A stretch of DNA of 64,000 nucleotides from Rebecca billardiae RCC1528 (taxonomy: Eukaryota > Haptophyta). The position numbers and the translations under genes are program-made. Below the pieces are notes generated by a model. The model was given only the letters and a program-made list of their open reading frames with translations. It was not told the origin of the DNA and did no database searches. Every line of letters begins with the position of its first letter. Position 1 is the first letter of the stretch. The stretch lies in assembly GCA_965240325.2 (NCBI GenBank), contig OZ251223.1, forward strand, positions 2,914,001 through 2,978,000, written 5' to 3'. Positions 32,132 to 42,900 of this stretch are shown here, in pieces.

Positions 32132-33382
32132 ATGGCGGCCAACAACTCGGTCAAGCGTTCGCTGGTCATTGGCAACTCCGTCAAGCGTGCGCTGGTCATT
32201 GGCAATGGCGTGGGCGGGCTCTCATCGGCCGCGATGCTCGCGCGCGCAGGCTGGGCGGTGACAGTGCGCACATCGAGCGCCACCGACGCGCACGACGATG
32301 CCATCGGCATATGGTCCAACGCGCTGGCCGCGCTCGACGCGCAGCTGAGCGGCGCAGGCGCAGAGCTCAGCGCGCGCGGCGTGTACGTGCAGCGCGTGTC
32401 TGGCTATCACGACGGAGCGGGCCGTCGGCTGTGTGGCCCGATGCGCCCACTCGGCGACAGCCCGTCGGGCTCTCGGCCGGCGCTGCTCTTCGTCCGCCGC
32501 TCGGCGCTGCTCGAAGTGCTCCACGACGCCTGCAGCCGTGAGAGCGTGAAATTTCGAGCTGAGGCCGAGGACGAGGCTGCGGCGGAAGCAGATCTCGTCG
32601 TCGGTGCGGACGGCGCGCACTCGGGCGCGCGCGCGCGCTATTTTCCCACCGCGCCCGCCCTGCGCGAGTGGGGATTCCACGTGTTCCGTGGCATCGCGAC
32701 GGGCGGGAGCTCACTGCTGCCGCACGGCGGTGCCTCGTTCCAGGCGTGGGCGGCGGGGGCGCGCCGCTTCGCCGCGGTGCCTGCGCCCAGGGGTTCGGCG
32801 GCCTGGTTCGCGACGGCGCGCGGCACGCCGCCGGGCGCTTGCGTGCACAACGTGGCCGAACGCCGCCGCGTCGTCGCGGAGCTCACCTCCAGCTTCGAGC
32901 CGTGCGCGCGTGCGCTGCTGGACGCCACCCCAGATGCGGAGCTGGCTGCACCCGAAGCAGCCCTGGCGCACCCAGCCGGCGCTGGGGCAAGGCTGTCTGC
33001 GTGCGGCCGCGTGGTGCTCGTGGGCGACGCAGCGCACACGCTCGACCCCATCCTTGCGCAGGGCGCCGGTGTCGCCATCGAGGACGCCGCGCAGCTCGCG
33101 AGCAGCACGCAGCGCTGGTTGCCGAGCGATGGGCGCCCGGCGCTGGCACGTGCCCTGCAGGAGTACGCGGCCATCCGAGAGGCGCGCGTGCGTGCGCTCG
33201 CGGCCATCTCGTGCGTGCCCGATGCGCTCGGGCAGATGGAGTCCACGACGCTCCGTGACACCGCCATGCGCATGATCCCGTCGCCGCTCTCCGCCTTGGG
33301 CTTCGAGATCGCCATGGCCTTCTCGCTGGCCCCGTCGCCGATGAGTGGGCGATGGAGGTACCAGCCGCCGCATCAACTCTGA
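32132..33382 (+). CDS. FAD-dependent monooxygenase (zeaxanthin epoxidase/salicylate hydroxylase superfamily)
   Basis: Single exon, 416 residues from the ATG at 32132; the frame is open upstream but without support. Group A flavin monooxygenase motifs are in order: the dinucleotide-binding GNGVGGLSSAAMLARAGW near residues 24-41, the DG motif in VGADGAHSGARARY, and the GD motif in VVLVGDAAHTLDP. These enzymes use NAD(P)H and FAD to hydroxylate or epoxidise aromatic or isoprenoid substrates. At the N-terminus a 30-bp tandem duplication (32146-32175 and 32176-32205, 28 of 30 identical) repeats SVKRSLVIGN as SVKRALVIGN; only the second copy leads into the Rossmann glycine motif. There is no clear targeting sequence. 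Substrate unknown. Confidence 0.82.
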   Translation: MAANNSVKRSLVIGNSVKRALVIGNGVGGLSSAAMLARAGWAVTVRTSSATDAHDDAIGIWSNALAALDAQLSGAGAELSARGVYVQRVSGYHDGAGRRLCGPMRPLGDSPSGSRPALLFVRRSALLEVLHDACSRESVKFRAEAEDEAAAEADLVVGADGAHSGARARYFPTAPALREWGFHVFRGIATGGSSLLPHGGASFQAWAAGARRFAAVPAPRGSAAWFATARGTPPGACVHNVAERRRVVAELTSSFEPCARALLDATPDAELAAPEAALAHPAGAGARLSACGRVVLVGDAAHTLDPILAQGAGVAIEDAAQLASSTQRWLPSDGRPALARALQEYAAIREARVRALAAISCVPDALGQMESTTLRDTAMRMIPSPLSALGFEIAMAFSLAPSPMSGRWRYQPPHQL

Positions 33383-33705
33383 CCACTGTCCGCGCGAGCG
33401 ACGATCCGGTCTGACTGACGCAGCGACGCAGCTAGCCCGCCACGGCGCGGACTCATTCATCGCACTATCTTTATTTATATCTTAGATCAATAGATGAGAA
33501 CGGCTGGCACCAACAGTACTGACTCCGCGCCGGCCACGGGCCCGGCCAAGGCCCGCCTCCTGCTATAACCCGGGGCCACTCGTCTGTCGCGGACTGACTA
33601 CCAGTGTGTCTAGCTGTGACTGCGTCCGTGGCCGTGCCGTGGCGGGACTCGGGCGGGGTGTGTGGCCCAACTAGACAGATCAGTCAGGCGGCCGACTGAT
33701 GGCCC

Positions 33706-33740
33706 GCGGTGCAGGGCGGAGCGCGCAGCGTGGAGCCCGC
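33706..33740 (+). repeat. Dispersed 35-bp repeat, copy 2
   Basis: Identical over 35 bp to 203-237, in the same orientation. Confidence 0.7.
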
Positions 33741-34886
33741 ACCAGCGGGCCGGAACCACGTTTCAAAAAGATCTTTGATCAAGAAAAAGGGACGCGGGGG
33801 CCGATTTTTAGGGCTGGCGGAGACCGAGTTTCGAATTTTGAGACCCTCTCTACAGATGCATCACGGAGAAAAAAACCGCGTCCACGACATTCCCCTAATC
33901 AATCGTGGACGGCCGGGCGTGAGAGTTCACTTCTGTGTGAAGTAGGACGGTTACAAGTCCAATACAAGCGTCAGCTTCTCCTAAATTCCCCTTTATAACG
34001 GGCTCCGGGTGATCAGACTGGCGGCCGAAGCCTCCAGCCCTACCCTGGCCAGCCCCCAACCAACCACCACTTCTTTGAGGCTATTTTTGCACGTCCTTAC
34101 GGGATCAGTGAAGTAACCAACCGATATATATTGGCTTCGTCGGGGTCGTATTCACTACTGGAGTATATTGGGTAATTGTGGGTACTCTCGTTCAGTCTAT
34201 CATATCAGTACATTGGCTCGCTAACGGTGTTGGGGGCATAAGGTCATTTTGGGTAATTGTGGGTATTATCATACCCAGTTGGGGGCCAGGGGGCGCGCGG
34301 CACGCGCTCGCTCCAAAACGGGGCGAGCCCTCGTCGCCCTCGATCGACCGCCATCGGTGTGGACGACCGCGCGGAGCGCGCGCCGCGCGCGCGCCGCCCG
34401 CGCGGCCGCGGGCGCCTCCCGCGCGGGTGGCGCACGCCCGCCCGCGCGCCCGCCCGCGCGCGCGGCCGCGTTTGCGGGCGCGCGCGGATTTTCGAAGGCT
34501 TCTGTCTGTCGGGCGTTGCGTCCGACTCGTGCGCCATGTCGTGCCATGTCGTGGCGTGCGCATGTGCGCACTCTCGGTGGGGTGGTGCGCGGGCGGCGGC
34601 GCTCTCCTGAATTCTACCCCGCGCCCGTTTCGCTGTGCGTGCGCGCTGCGTCGCGCAGGCACGCGAGAGTACCTGCGGCTCCCGCGCGGCCGACGTGGAC
34701 GGTTGCCCCGGCGCGCCGCTCCAGCACGCGCTCGCGTGTCTGCGTGGACTGGGTTATAGCGCGCGTGCCGCGCCTTCTTTTCTCGGTGCAGGCGCGCTGG
34801 CTGCAGGCCTTGGCCATCGACTACGCGGCGCGCACCCTAGCACTCCCTAGCAGCCAGCCGCGACGAGTCCGAGTCTGCGCGCGCAG

Positions 34887-35438
34887 ATGGGCGGCGGCGC
34901 GCAGGCCGTGCGCGCGCAGATACACGAGCACGTGCGCGTGAAGGCGCTGGGCGCCGAGCTGGCAAAGCGCGACGCCGAGCTCGACGCGTGCGCGCAGAGG
35001 CGCTGGGCGCCGAGCTGGCGAAGCGAGACGCCGAGCTCGACGCGCTGCGTCACGCGGCACGGATGCGCTGGGCGCGCGCGCTGCCCTTGTCCACGCCCTG
35101 CAGCAGCTCGAGCAGGTGTGGACGGCCCTCGAAGCTACGGTGGGCGAGCGCGCGCCGCTCAGCCTGCCGCTGGCCGCCGCCATCCTCGAGGCCGACGCGG
35201 CGGAGCAGGCGGCGGGCGAGCACGGCGGCGCGGTGCGGAGCAGGGCACGCGTGCGCCTGGCGGCGGGCGCGACACGCCACTCGCTTCGTCCCACCCCGAG
35301 CTCCGCTCGGTCTGCGCGTGGCTGCGCAGCGTGGGCGGGCAGCAGTGGCGCGCGCTCTCGCTATGCCGGCCCGAGGCGCGCCGGCTGAGCGACCAGCGGC
35401 CCTTCGTCGAGCGCATGGCGCAGCGCGAGCACCTCTAG
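34887..35438 (+). pseudogene. Decayed or mis-spliced ORF with a frame-breaking 56-bp tandem duplication
   Basis: Protein-like sequence moves through all three plus-strand frames. MGGGAQAVRAQIHEHVRVK continues into ALGAELAKRDAELDA, which is then repeated in the next frame as RAEALGAELAKRDAELDALR. It is followed by EQVWTALEATVGERAPLSLP in the third frame and by HPELRSVCAWLRSVGGQQWR, ending at a stop near 35438. The first frame change is caused by a 56-bp tandem duplication (34932-34987 and 34988-35043, 51 of 56 identical) whose length is not a multiple of three. The frames could also be joined by introns I cannot define, since the copies begin with the local donor motif GTGCGC. No family recognised. 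Confidence 0.4.
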
Positions 35439-35813
35439 CAGGTGCGCGCGCGCGCGCGCACGCGCCGGCCCGCGCCGCGCGGCGCCTCTCGCCCTGCACG
35501 CGCGCCGCCCCGCTTCCCCGCGCGGCCCGTCCGCGCCTCTCGCCCTGCGCGCGCGCCGCCCCGCTTCCCCGCGCGGCCCGTCCGCTGGTGTCCCGTGCCA
35601 CCCTTGGCCGTCGGCGCGCCCATTCACGCGCCGCGAGTCCGACGGACGGGTCTGACTCTCACTCACTCTCCGAGACGGTGCGGCTCGGCCTGTCTGACTG
35701 CCAGGCAGACGCCAGACCGTGCGGATTGACGACGTCACGGTCTCATTCTCAACCACTGCGCCGCGGGCCCCCAACTGCGTTGGTTCTACGGAAAAGGACC
35801 GCGGAACGCGGTC

Positions 35814-35817
<4 letters not shown>

Positions 35818-35846
<29 letters not shown>
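35818..35846. repeat. Short (TA)n microsatellite
   Basis: About 29 bp of alternating A and T. Confidence 0.9.
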
Positions 35847-35848
<2 letters not shown>

Positions 35849-36348
35849 GTATGATCAATCACAATTCACATCATCAATGTCTACTGTCTTATTAAAGCTG
35901 TCAGTTCAAAGATGCGGACTGTCACAACGGTACACAATTGATGACACGGGCACGGCTCGGTGACTTGGTGAATTGACGCCGCGGGCCGCCGCGCCGCCGG
36001 CCTGCGCATTAATTAGCATAACCCCGAAGGCCCCGGAAGTGCCGCAGCTCATGATGATGACGATATCGGCCAGCGTCGCTGTCGTCTGCGTGCGTTGGTC
36101 AAGCGCTGGCTGGTCGAAGGTGCCCTCCAGCTTCAGCACATCGCAGCGATCGCAGCCCGCCAGCCACCCGCCGTGACAGCCGTGACCGGGTGCCACAGCG
36201 TCTGGCAGCACGGCACCTGGGAGCACACCTGCGCGCCTGCGACTGGCAAGCATCGCCATCGCGTTCAAACCGCGACCTCACGGTGTAGCGGCGTCATGGC
36301 GCGTGCACGGGGTTGCGCTGCCCCGGCCCATGCCCCAGAGACGCCTGC

Positions 36349-36681
36349 TCACTTGTCCGCTTCGCGCTGCTTTGCAGCTTCCAGCCGATCCATCGTCGAC
36401 TGGATCTGGGCCTTCTTCCCCGTCTCGACGCGCCACGTGCTGACCACGCGATCACAACCGAGCTCGTGCGCGTTCTCGTGGCATTCGCGCACGGCCTGCA
36501 TCACGTGGTCCCAGTCGCCCTCAACGTTGGTGCCCCAGCTGTGCACGTGGACCTTCAGCTGGTGCTTGTTGAAGATGGCCTCTGTCGCAGCAACGAACTT
36601 GCTGATGCCGGTGTGGCCCGAGTTCGGGTACGGCATGAGGGCCACGTCGACCAGCGTCTGCAGCATCGCGCGCTTCGACAT
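36349..36681 (-). CDS. Thiamine-binding-type small protein (UPF0045/MTH1187/DUF77 family)
   Basis: Single exon, 110 residues. The family (about 100 residues, ferredoxin-like fold, tetrameric in bacteria, archaea and yeast) is recognised by its short first strand ending in a PxxxxxTGIS segment (PYPNSGHTGISKFV here), the central WGTNVEGDWDHVM matching the family's G-T-x-x-E-G-D, and HENAHELGCDRVVSTWRVETG in the second half. Some members bind thiamine or its precursors; the function in eukaryotes is not settled. No targeting peptide, so probably cytosolic. It is head-to-head with the ion channel gene, 308 bp away. Confidence 0.8.
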   Translation of the reverse strand: MSKRAMLQTLVDVALMPYPNSGHTGISKFVAATEAIFNKHQLKVHVHSWGTNVEGDWDHVMQAVRECHENAHELGCDRVVSTWRVETGKKAQIQSTMDRLEAAKQREADK

Positions 36682-36989
36682 CGTGCGCTGCGATGTACTC
36701 GGTGAGCCGGTGACGAAGGCGGCCGCGCTCGCGGTTGGGACAATGGCGGCGTCCGGGTGGAGTCAACGGGGTTCAATCTGAAATCACTAAATCAGTGGAG
36801 TCAAGCCAAGCAAGGCTGCAAGGGGAGCAAACTCCCGGACGCACTCGATCCGTTGCACGCGATTTCAGATTCAGACCCGGTCACCGCCGGACCGGGCTGA
36901 CGACCGGCCCGAACTGGGCAGTTTTGATGGCTATGGCGTAGTGCGACGCAACGCAACGTCCACAAGCCGCTCCCGCGTCGCTTGTCGGT
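36682..36989. promoter_or_regulatory. Divergent upstream region between UPF0045 gene and channel gene
   Basis: 308 bp between two divergent start codons; it should contain both promoters. No specific motif recognised. Confidence 0.35.
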
Positions 36990-39900
36990 GTGATGCACCA
37001 GGCCGGCTACGGCGCGTACTGGCGCGCAGGCCAAGCCGCGCAGCCGACTTCGCCACTACCCGCGGCATTGCCGCCTCCCAGCTGCCGGGCGCGCGTGTTG
37101 CCGCCAATCGGCTCGCCGAGGCCGCCGCCAGCGCGGAGCCCGGTCACGGCTGAGCCTCACGTGTGGCACGGTGCGCCGCTCGACGCGCAGCACGTGGGCA
37201 TCGCCGCCGGCGCAGCTGCTGGGCATAGCCATACTGCCGCCGGTGGGCTCGCATTCCATGGCCCCGGGCCGCGGTCACCGAGGCATGCACTTCCGCCCGT
37301 GCGCTACACGAGCCGCGCTCACCCCAGAGGCGGCGGGCGCGCAGGCAGCACGAGGCCGCTCGCGTCGGGCCCGCGCATCGCTGATGCCGTGTGCACGACG
37401 CCTGAGGCCGGCGCCGCGGGCCCGCACGTGCGCACCCTCTCAAGCCGCGTACGCGTCCACCAGCTAGCAGCGCACGGCGTGGGCTCGGAGCCGGACGCCG
37501 AGCGACCGTCGTGGGCGGAGCAGCCGGCCATGCCTAGCCTGCGGTGGGCGGACGTGTCTGGGTGCGCGCAGCCACCGGCGCACCCGCGCGCCGGCGCAGC
37601 TCAGAGCCTCGCTGCGCCGTCGGCCGCACGCGAGGGTCCCAGGCAAGCCGGCAGCTCCGTCCCGCCCGCGCCCGCGCACGAGCTGCACGAGCTGCGCACG
37701 GCGTGCGCGTTTGGTGCGGCGGGTGCGGCGCATGCAGCGCCCGTCACGATGCCCCACGCCATGCTCGCGCCCACGGGCACGTCCACCGTCGCCGACATCA
37801 TCGACGAGCCCAACGCGCTCACTTCCGGCGCGAACGCGACCAACCTCGCCTTCGTCAAGCGCAGGCCGCCCAAGGGCTGGGCGCCGGGCGTGCACACGTC
37901 GACCGAGCACGACGACGAGACGGCGCGCAAGGCGCGGCGGCGCGAGGTGCGCGACGTCGAGCTCGAGATCGCCGCGGAGATCCGGCGCGGCGCCGCGCCG
38001 GTGCGGTGGGCGGCGCTCGAGCTCGCGACGTCGTCCGCCTTCCGCCGCGTCGTGCTGCTGCTCATCGTGATCTCCAGCGCGGCTCTCGCCCTCGAGTCGC
38101 CGTACGCGTGGTGGGCGCTGCGCCACCCGCACGTGCTGCGCGCGGTGCGCAACCCGTACATCAACCTCGCCGTCTCGACGATGTTCACGCTCGAGTTCGT
38201 CGTGCGCTTCTACGCGTTCCGCGGCGCGTACTTCCGCGTGGCGGTGCACGACGGCGTCGCCGAGCGCGCGCAGCTGCAGTGGTGGAACATCCTCGACCTG
38301 TGCGTCGTGCTCGTCAGCTGGGCGGACGTGGCGCTCTCGCTCGAGCTGTCGGCGGGCGTCACCGCGTCCACGTCCACGCTGCTCGTCCTCCGCCTCGCGC
38401 GCGTCTCGCGCCCGCTGCGCACGCTGTCGTTCCTGCCCGGGTGCAAGACGATCGTGGAGACGATCGCGCAGTCGGTCTCGCAGCTCTCCGAGGCGCTCAA
38501 GCTGCTGCTCTTCGGCATCGTCTTCTTTGCGCTGCTCGGCACGCAGCTCTTCCACGGAGACCTGCGCAACCGGTGCGTCGGCGCGGGCGGCGCCGTCGCT
38601 GACGACGAGCAGCTGTGCACCGTGCCGGGCAACCCGCTCGCGTTCGCGGGGCAGAGGTGCGCGGCGGGCAGCGCGTGCGCGCCCGTCGGCGACAACCCGG
38701 ACGGAGGCGTCACCTCCTTCGACCACGTCGCCCTGGCGAGCATCTCGGTGTTCCACTCGGTCGGCGGCGCCGGCTTCTCCGACATCATGTTCAGGCTGAT
38801 CGCCGCGAACGGCACGCCCGGCGTCGTCATCTTCTTCTTCGTCGTGGTGGTGGTGGGCTCGCTGTTCGTGCTCAACATCTTCGTGAGCGTGCTCGAGCAG
38901 TCGTACAACGAGGAGGTGGAGGCGAAGAAGGAGCGCGAGGCGGCGAAGCGCGAGGCGGACGCGGCGCGCAGGGCGGAGCGCAGGCAGTACCGCCGCGCGG
39001 TGCGCGACGCCAAGGCGCGCGGCCTGCCACCGCCGGAGGAGCCCGAGAGCCTGCGGCAGCCGGCGGCCGGCGCCCAAGCGCACGGCGGCGTCGGCCTGCA
39101 CGGGCCGAACCAGGTGGACCTCTTCTTCACGCAGCTCGGCCGCGCGCTCGGCGCTGTGCTGTGCTGCCGGCTGTGCTGCCCGAAGCGCGAGCAGCCCGCC
39201 GCGCCGAGGCGGCGCACGCGCGTCGCGCCGAGCCCGCACTCTCCCGGCTCGCCGGCGCAGGCCGCGCCGTCCACGCCCGCCAAGCGCGCGCCGCTCTCAC
39301 AGGGCTGGGCGGAGCATCGGGACGCGGATGGGACGCCGTACTACCACCACGCGCCGTCGAAGGTGACGGAGTGGGAGCCGTGGGAGGAGCGCCACCTCGA
39401 GCCCGACGGCGGCGGCGGCTCGGGCGAGCGCGTCGCGTACGTGAACGTGCTGAGCGGCGAGATGCGGGACACGCGCCCGCGCGACATGAACGTGGTGCCC
39501 GTGCGCTTCGTGGCGAAGCTGCTGCGCGCGATCGACGAGGACCCGCAGAGCGCGGCGGCGGGCAGCCACCCGCGCGACGGCCCGCCGCACTCGGCCGCGT
39601 CCAAGGCCTCCGCGCGCTCGACCGGCCGGGACCAGCACCTGCCGTTTGCGCGGCGTGTCTCCGCACGCTGGGCGGCGAGCGGCACGACGAGCGGCTTTGT
39701 GCGCTCGCTCTGCCGGCTGGTCGCCGACCACCCGCTCTTCGACTTGGGCGTGAACCTCTCGATCGTGGGCTCGTGCGTGGTCGCGGCGATGGCCGTCGAC
39801 CCCTTCATCGAGCCCCGCTCCGCCGCGACGCTGCAGACGTTCGACCTGGCGTTCACGGGCGTGTTCCTGCTCGAGCTGCTGCTGATGGTCGTGGGGCACA

Positions 39901-42900
39901 CGTGGCGCAGGTACTGGCGCAACCCGTTCCACCGGTTCGACTTTGTGCTGGTGGTGCTCTCAGTGGCGGAGAACTTCTCGCAGATGATCGTCGAGGCGAT
40001 CACGCGCTCGACCGGCGGCACGGTCAGCGCGTCCGTCGGCTCGCTGCTCCTCTTCTTCTCGGGGCTCAAGGCGTTCCGCGCGGTGCGCATCGTGCGCATC
40101 GCATACGAGCTGGAGCTGCGCTCCGTGCAGGAGCTGGGGAACAAGTTCCCCGCGGTGATCTCGGCGGTGGGCGCGATCTTCCTCGTGCTGCTCATCGTGG
40201 TGTTCGTCTTCGCCATCGTGCTGATGGTCGGCTTCGGCGGCCTCTTCGCCGGGCCGGACGGCGTGCCCACCGAGCGGCAGCACTACGACGACATTGGCTG
40301 GGCGATGGTGAGCGTGATGCAGATCATTCTGACTGCAGACGGCTACTACGAGGCGCACGAGGCGCTCAGCGCGAGGCCCGCCGCGTCGGAGTGGGAGCGG
40401 GTGGGTCGAGTGGTCGGCATCTTCTTCATCTTCGCCTTCGTCATCATCAGCGCGGCGATGATCCTCGTCACGCTCGTGACGGCCGTGCTCGTCTCCTCGT
40501 TCAACCCGGAGGAGGACGCGCCGGAAGAGGACGACGCGCCGGAGGAGGAGGGGGGGCAAGCCGAGCACACGGGCGCGGGCGAGCACGCGGGCGCGGGCGC
40601 GGGCGCGGGCGCAGACGTGGCGCGCGGTCTGCGCGGGGTGGACGCGGAGTCGAGCAGCGATGACGAGAGCGAAGATGAGCCCGGTCGCACCTCGCGCGCG
40701 CGCCGCTCAGCCGCGTCGACCGCGGACTCGTCCGCCGGCAGGCCCGGCACCGCGGCCAAGGCGGTGCAGTATGGCAGCCGGCGCGAGGCGCTGCACGCCT
40801 ACTTGTACGACTGCGCGCCCGGCGTGGTGGGTCGGCTGTGCGGCCCGCCGGCGACGCAGCGCTTCGCCGAGCGCGAGCGGCGGCAGGCCGAGGCCAAGGC
40901 CGAGCTCGAGTCCGAGTTCGAGCAGATCCTCAACGGCGCGGCCGAGCACTCGATGAACCACTGGGACATCCTTGAGCTGCAGGCCGACTTTGTGCGGCAC
41001 GACGAGAACGGCGACTCCAAGCTCAGCGTCGACGAGGCGCTCGTGCTGCTCGCGGACCTGGGGTACGAGGTGGACAAGTCGAAGGAGCTGCGCGCGACGC
41101 TGCTGCGGTACATCTCCGAGATCGACGACGAGGGCGACCAGCAGCTCGAGTTCTCCGAGTTTGTGCAGCTGATGGTGCGCTGCCGAGAGCTCAGGCCGCG
41201 CGCGGGGCTGCGCACGGGCGCGAACCGGCCGAGCGCGTCCAAGGTGCGCAAGCCGCGCTTCGTGCGGCAGCACCACCGGCCGCCGTACCCGAGCGACGAC
41301 GTGAGCCGGCTGTACAAGCTGTGCCACGCCATCGTGTACGACTCGCGGTACGAGTGGCTCAACACCGCGCTGATCTTCCTGTCGACCGTCACGCTCGCGC
41401 TCGAGTACACGTGGGTGGGGCGCGCGTACCGGCTGGAGCTCAGGCTCGCCACCGCCGTGTTCACCGTCTTCTTCGCGATGGACGTGCTGATCACGGCGTA
41501 CGTGAAGAACGTGGTCGAGTACCTCCTCACCCCCGCGCACGTGATGGACGTGGCCGTCGTCGCCGTCTCCGCCGCGTCGCTGTTTGCGGCGCAGTACCCG
41601 GCGCTGCGCTCGCTGCGCGCGCTGCGCGTGCTGCGCATCTTCCAGCTGCTCTCCGAGTTCAGGGAGATGCGCCTGCTGCTCGAGTGCCTCTCGGTGCGCG
41701 TGCGCCTGCGTGCGGGCGCGGGGCGCGATGGCGCGCCAGCCGCTGCGGCGCCCGCTGTGGCTGCCGCGGCGCGCGCGCGCGCGACGCGCCGCACGCTCTC
41801 GTGAGCGCACGGCTGCCGCCCGCCGCCTGTGCTGCGCCCCGCCCGCCGGCCCGCGCAGGCGTCTGTGCAGGGCACGTTCACGGTGTGCTTCTTCCTCGCC
41901 ATCTTCATGTTCCTCTTCGCCATCCTCGGCGTGGCCATCTTCGGTGGTGCCATGTCCAAGTGCGTCGATGCCGACCAGGAGACGGTGCGCGCGCGCCGCG
42001 CCGCGCCGCGCCTCGCACTCCCGGCGGTCGCGCGCGCCGAGTGCCGCGCAATCGTGCGCAGTGCGCAGCGGCCGCTCACCCGCCCTCTGACTCTCTCCGG
42101 CGCGCGGCGCATGGCGTGCAGATGTACTCGCGGCAGCTGCTCGAGTGCACGGCGGAGACGTGCCGCGAGGTGTGCGCCGCGCAGGGCGGCACCTGGTTCA
42201 CGCCGCTGCCCAACTTCGACTCGACGACCGAAGGCATGTGGGCGCTGTTTGTGATCACCACGCTCGAGGGCTGGCAGGACGTGCTGTACGCGGCGGTCGA
42301 CAGCCGGGGGCTCGGGCTGCAGCCCGTGCAGAGGGAACGGCTCGGCTGGAGCTGGCGGCAGGAATTGTGCGCGCCGCGCCGCGCGCTCGACGGCCGCCGC
42401 CGCGCTCGCGAGCCGGCAGCGGCTGCGCGCGCGCGCCCTGCTGAGCAGCCCTCCGGCGCGCGCCTGTGCGCGCGCGCTCAGCTCGATCGTGTACTTCTTC
42501 ATCTTCATCGTGATCAACGTGGTGCTGATGACCAACCTCTTCGTGGGCGTGGTGTGCTCCGAGTTCAACATGAAGAAGAAGCGGCTCGAGCACCTGACCA
42601 ACCTCTCCAAGCAGCAGCGCGAGTGGGTGATGGCGCAGGAGCTGCTCGCCAAGGCCATCCCGCCGCGCATCCCGCGCGAGCCGCGCGCGGACGCGCACCC
42701 GATCCGGAAGTGGGCGTTCCGCATCTTCTACCACGGGCCGTCGGCGCCGGCGGAGGACGCGATGGGCTCGGACACGGGCGCGGGCGTGCGCAAGCCGCGC
42801 GGGCTCAACGCGGGCAGCGCCGCCTTCAAGACCTCGATGGGCGTGATGCCCACGCCGGCGGGCGCGGGCGCGCGCGCCAAGGCGGCGACGTCCAACGCCG

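Larger units (their letters stand above)
33383..36348. other. Gene-poor region with repeats and a decayed ORF
   Basis: About 3 kb. It includes copy 2 of the 35-bp dispersed repeat, two occurrences of TTGGGTAATTGTGGGTA (about 34168 and 34251, the second followed by a 6-bp-stem hairpin), a very GC-rich stretch at 34290-34620, the frameshifted ORF at 34887-35438, a tandem 51-bp duplication near 35482-35583, and a (TA)n tract. No intact gene seen. Confidence 0.5.

Noticed and set aside
34178-34941. Several overlapping Arg/Ala-rich ORFs on both strands
   Set aside because: They follow extreme GC content (runs of GCGCGC) and show no motif or consistent frame.
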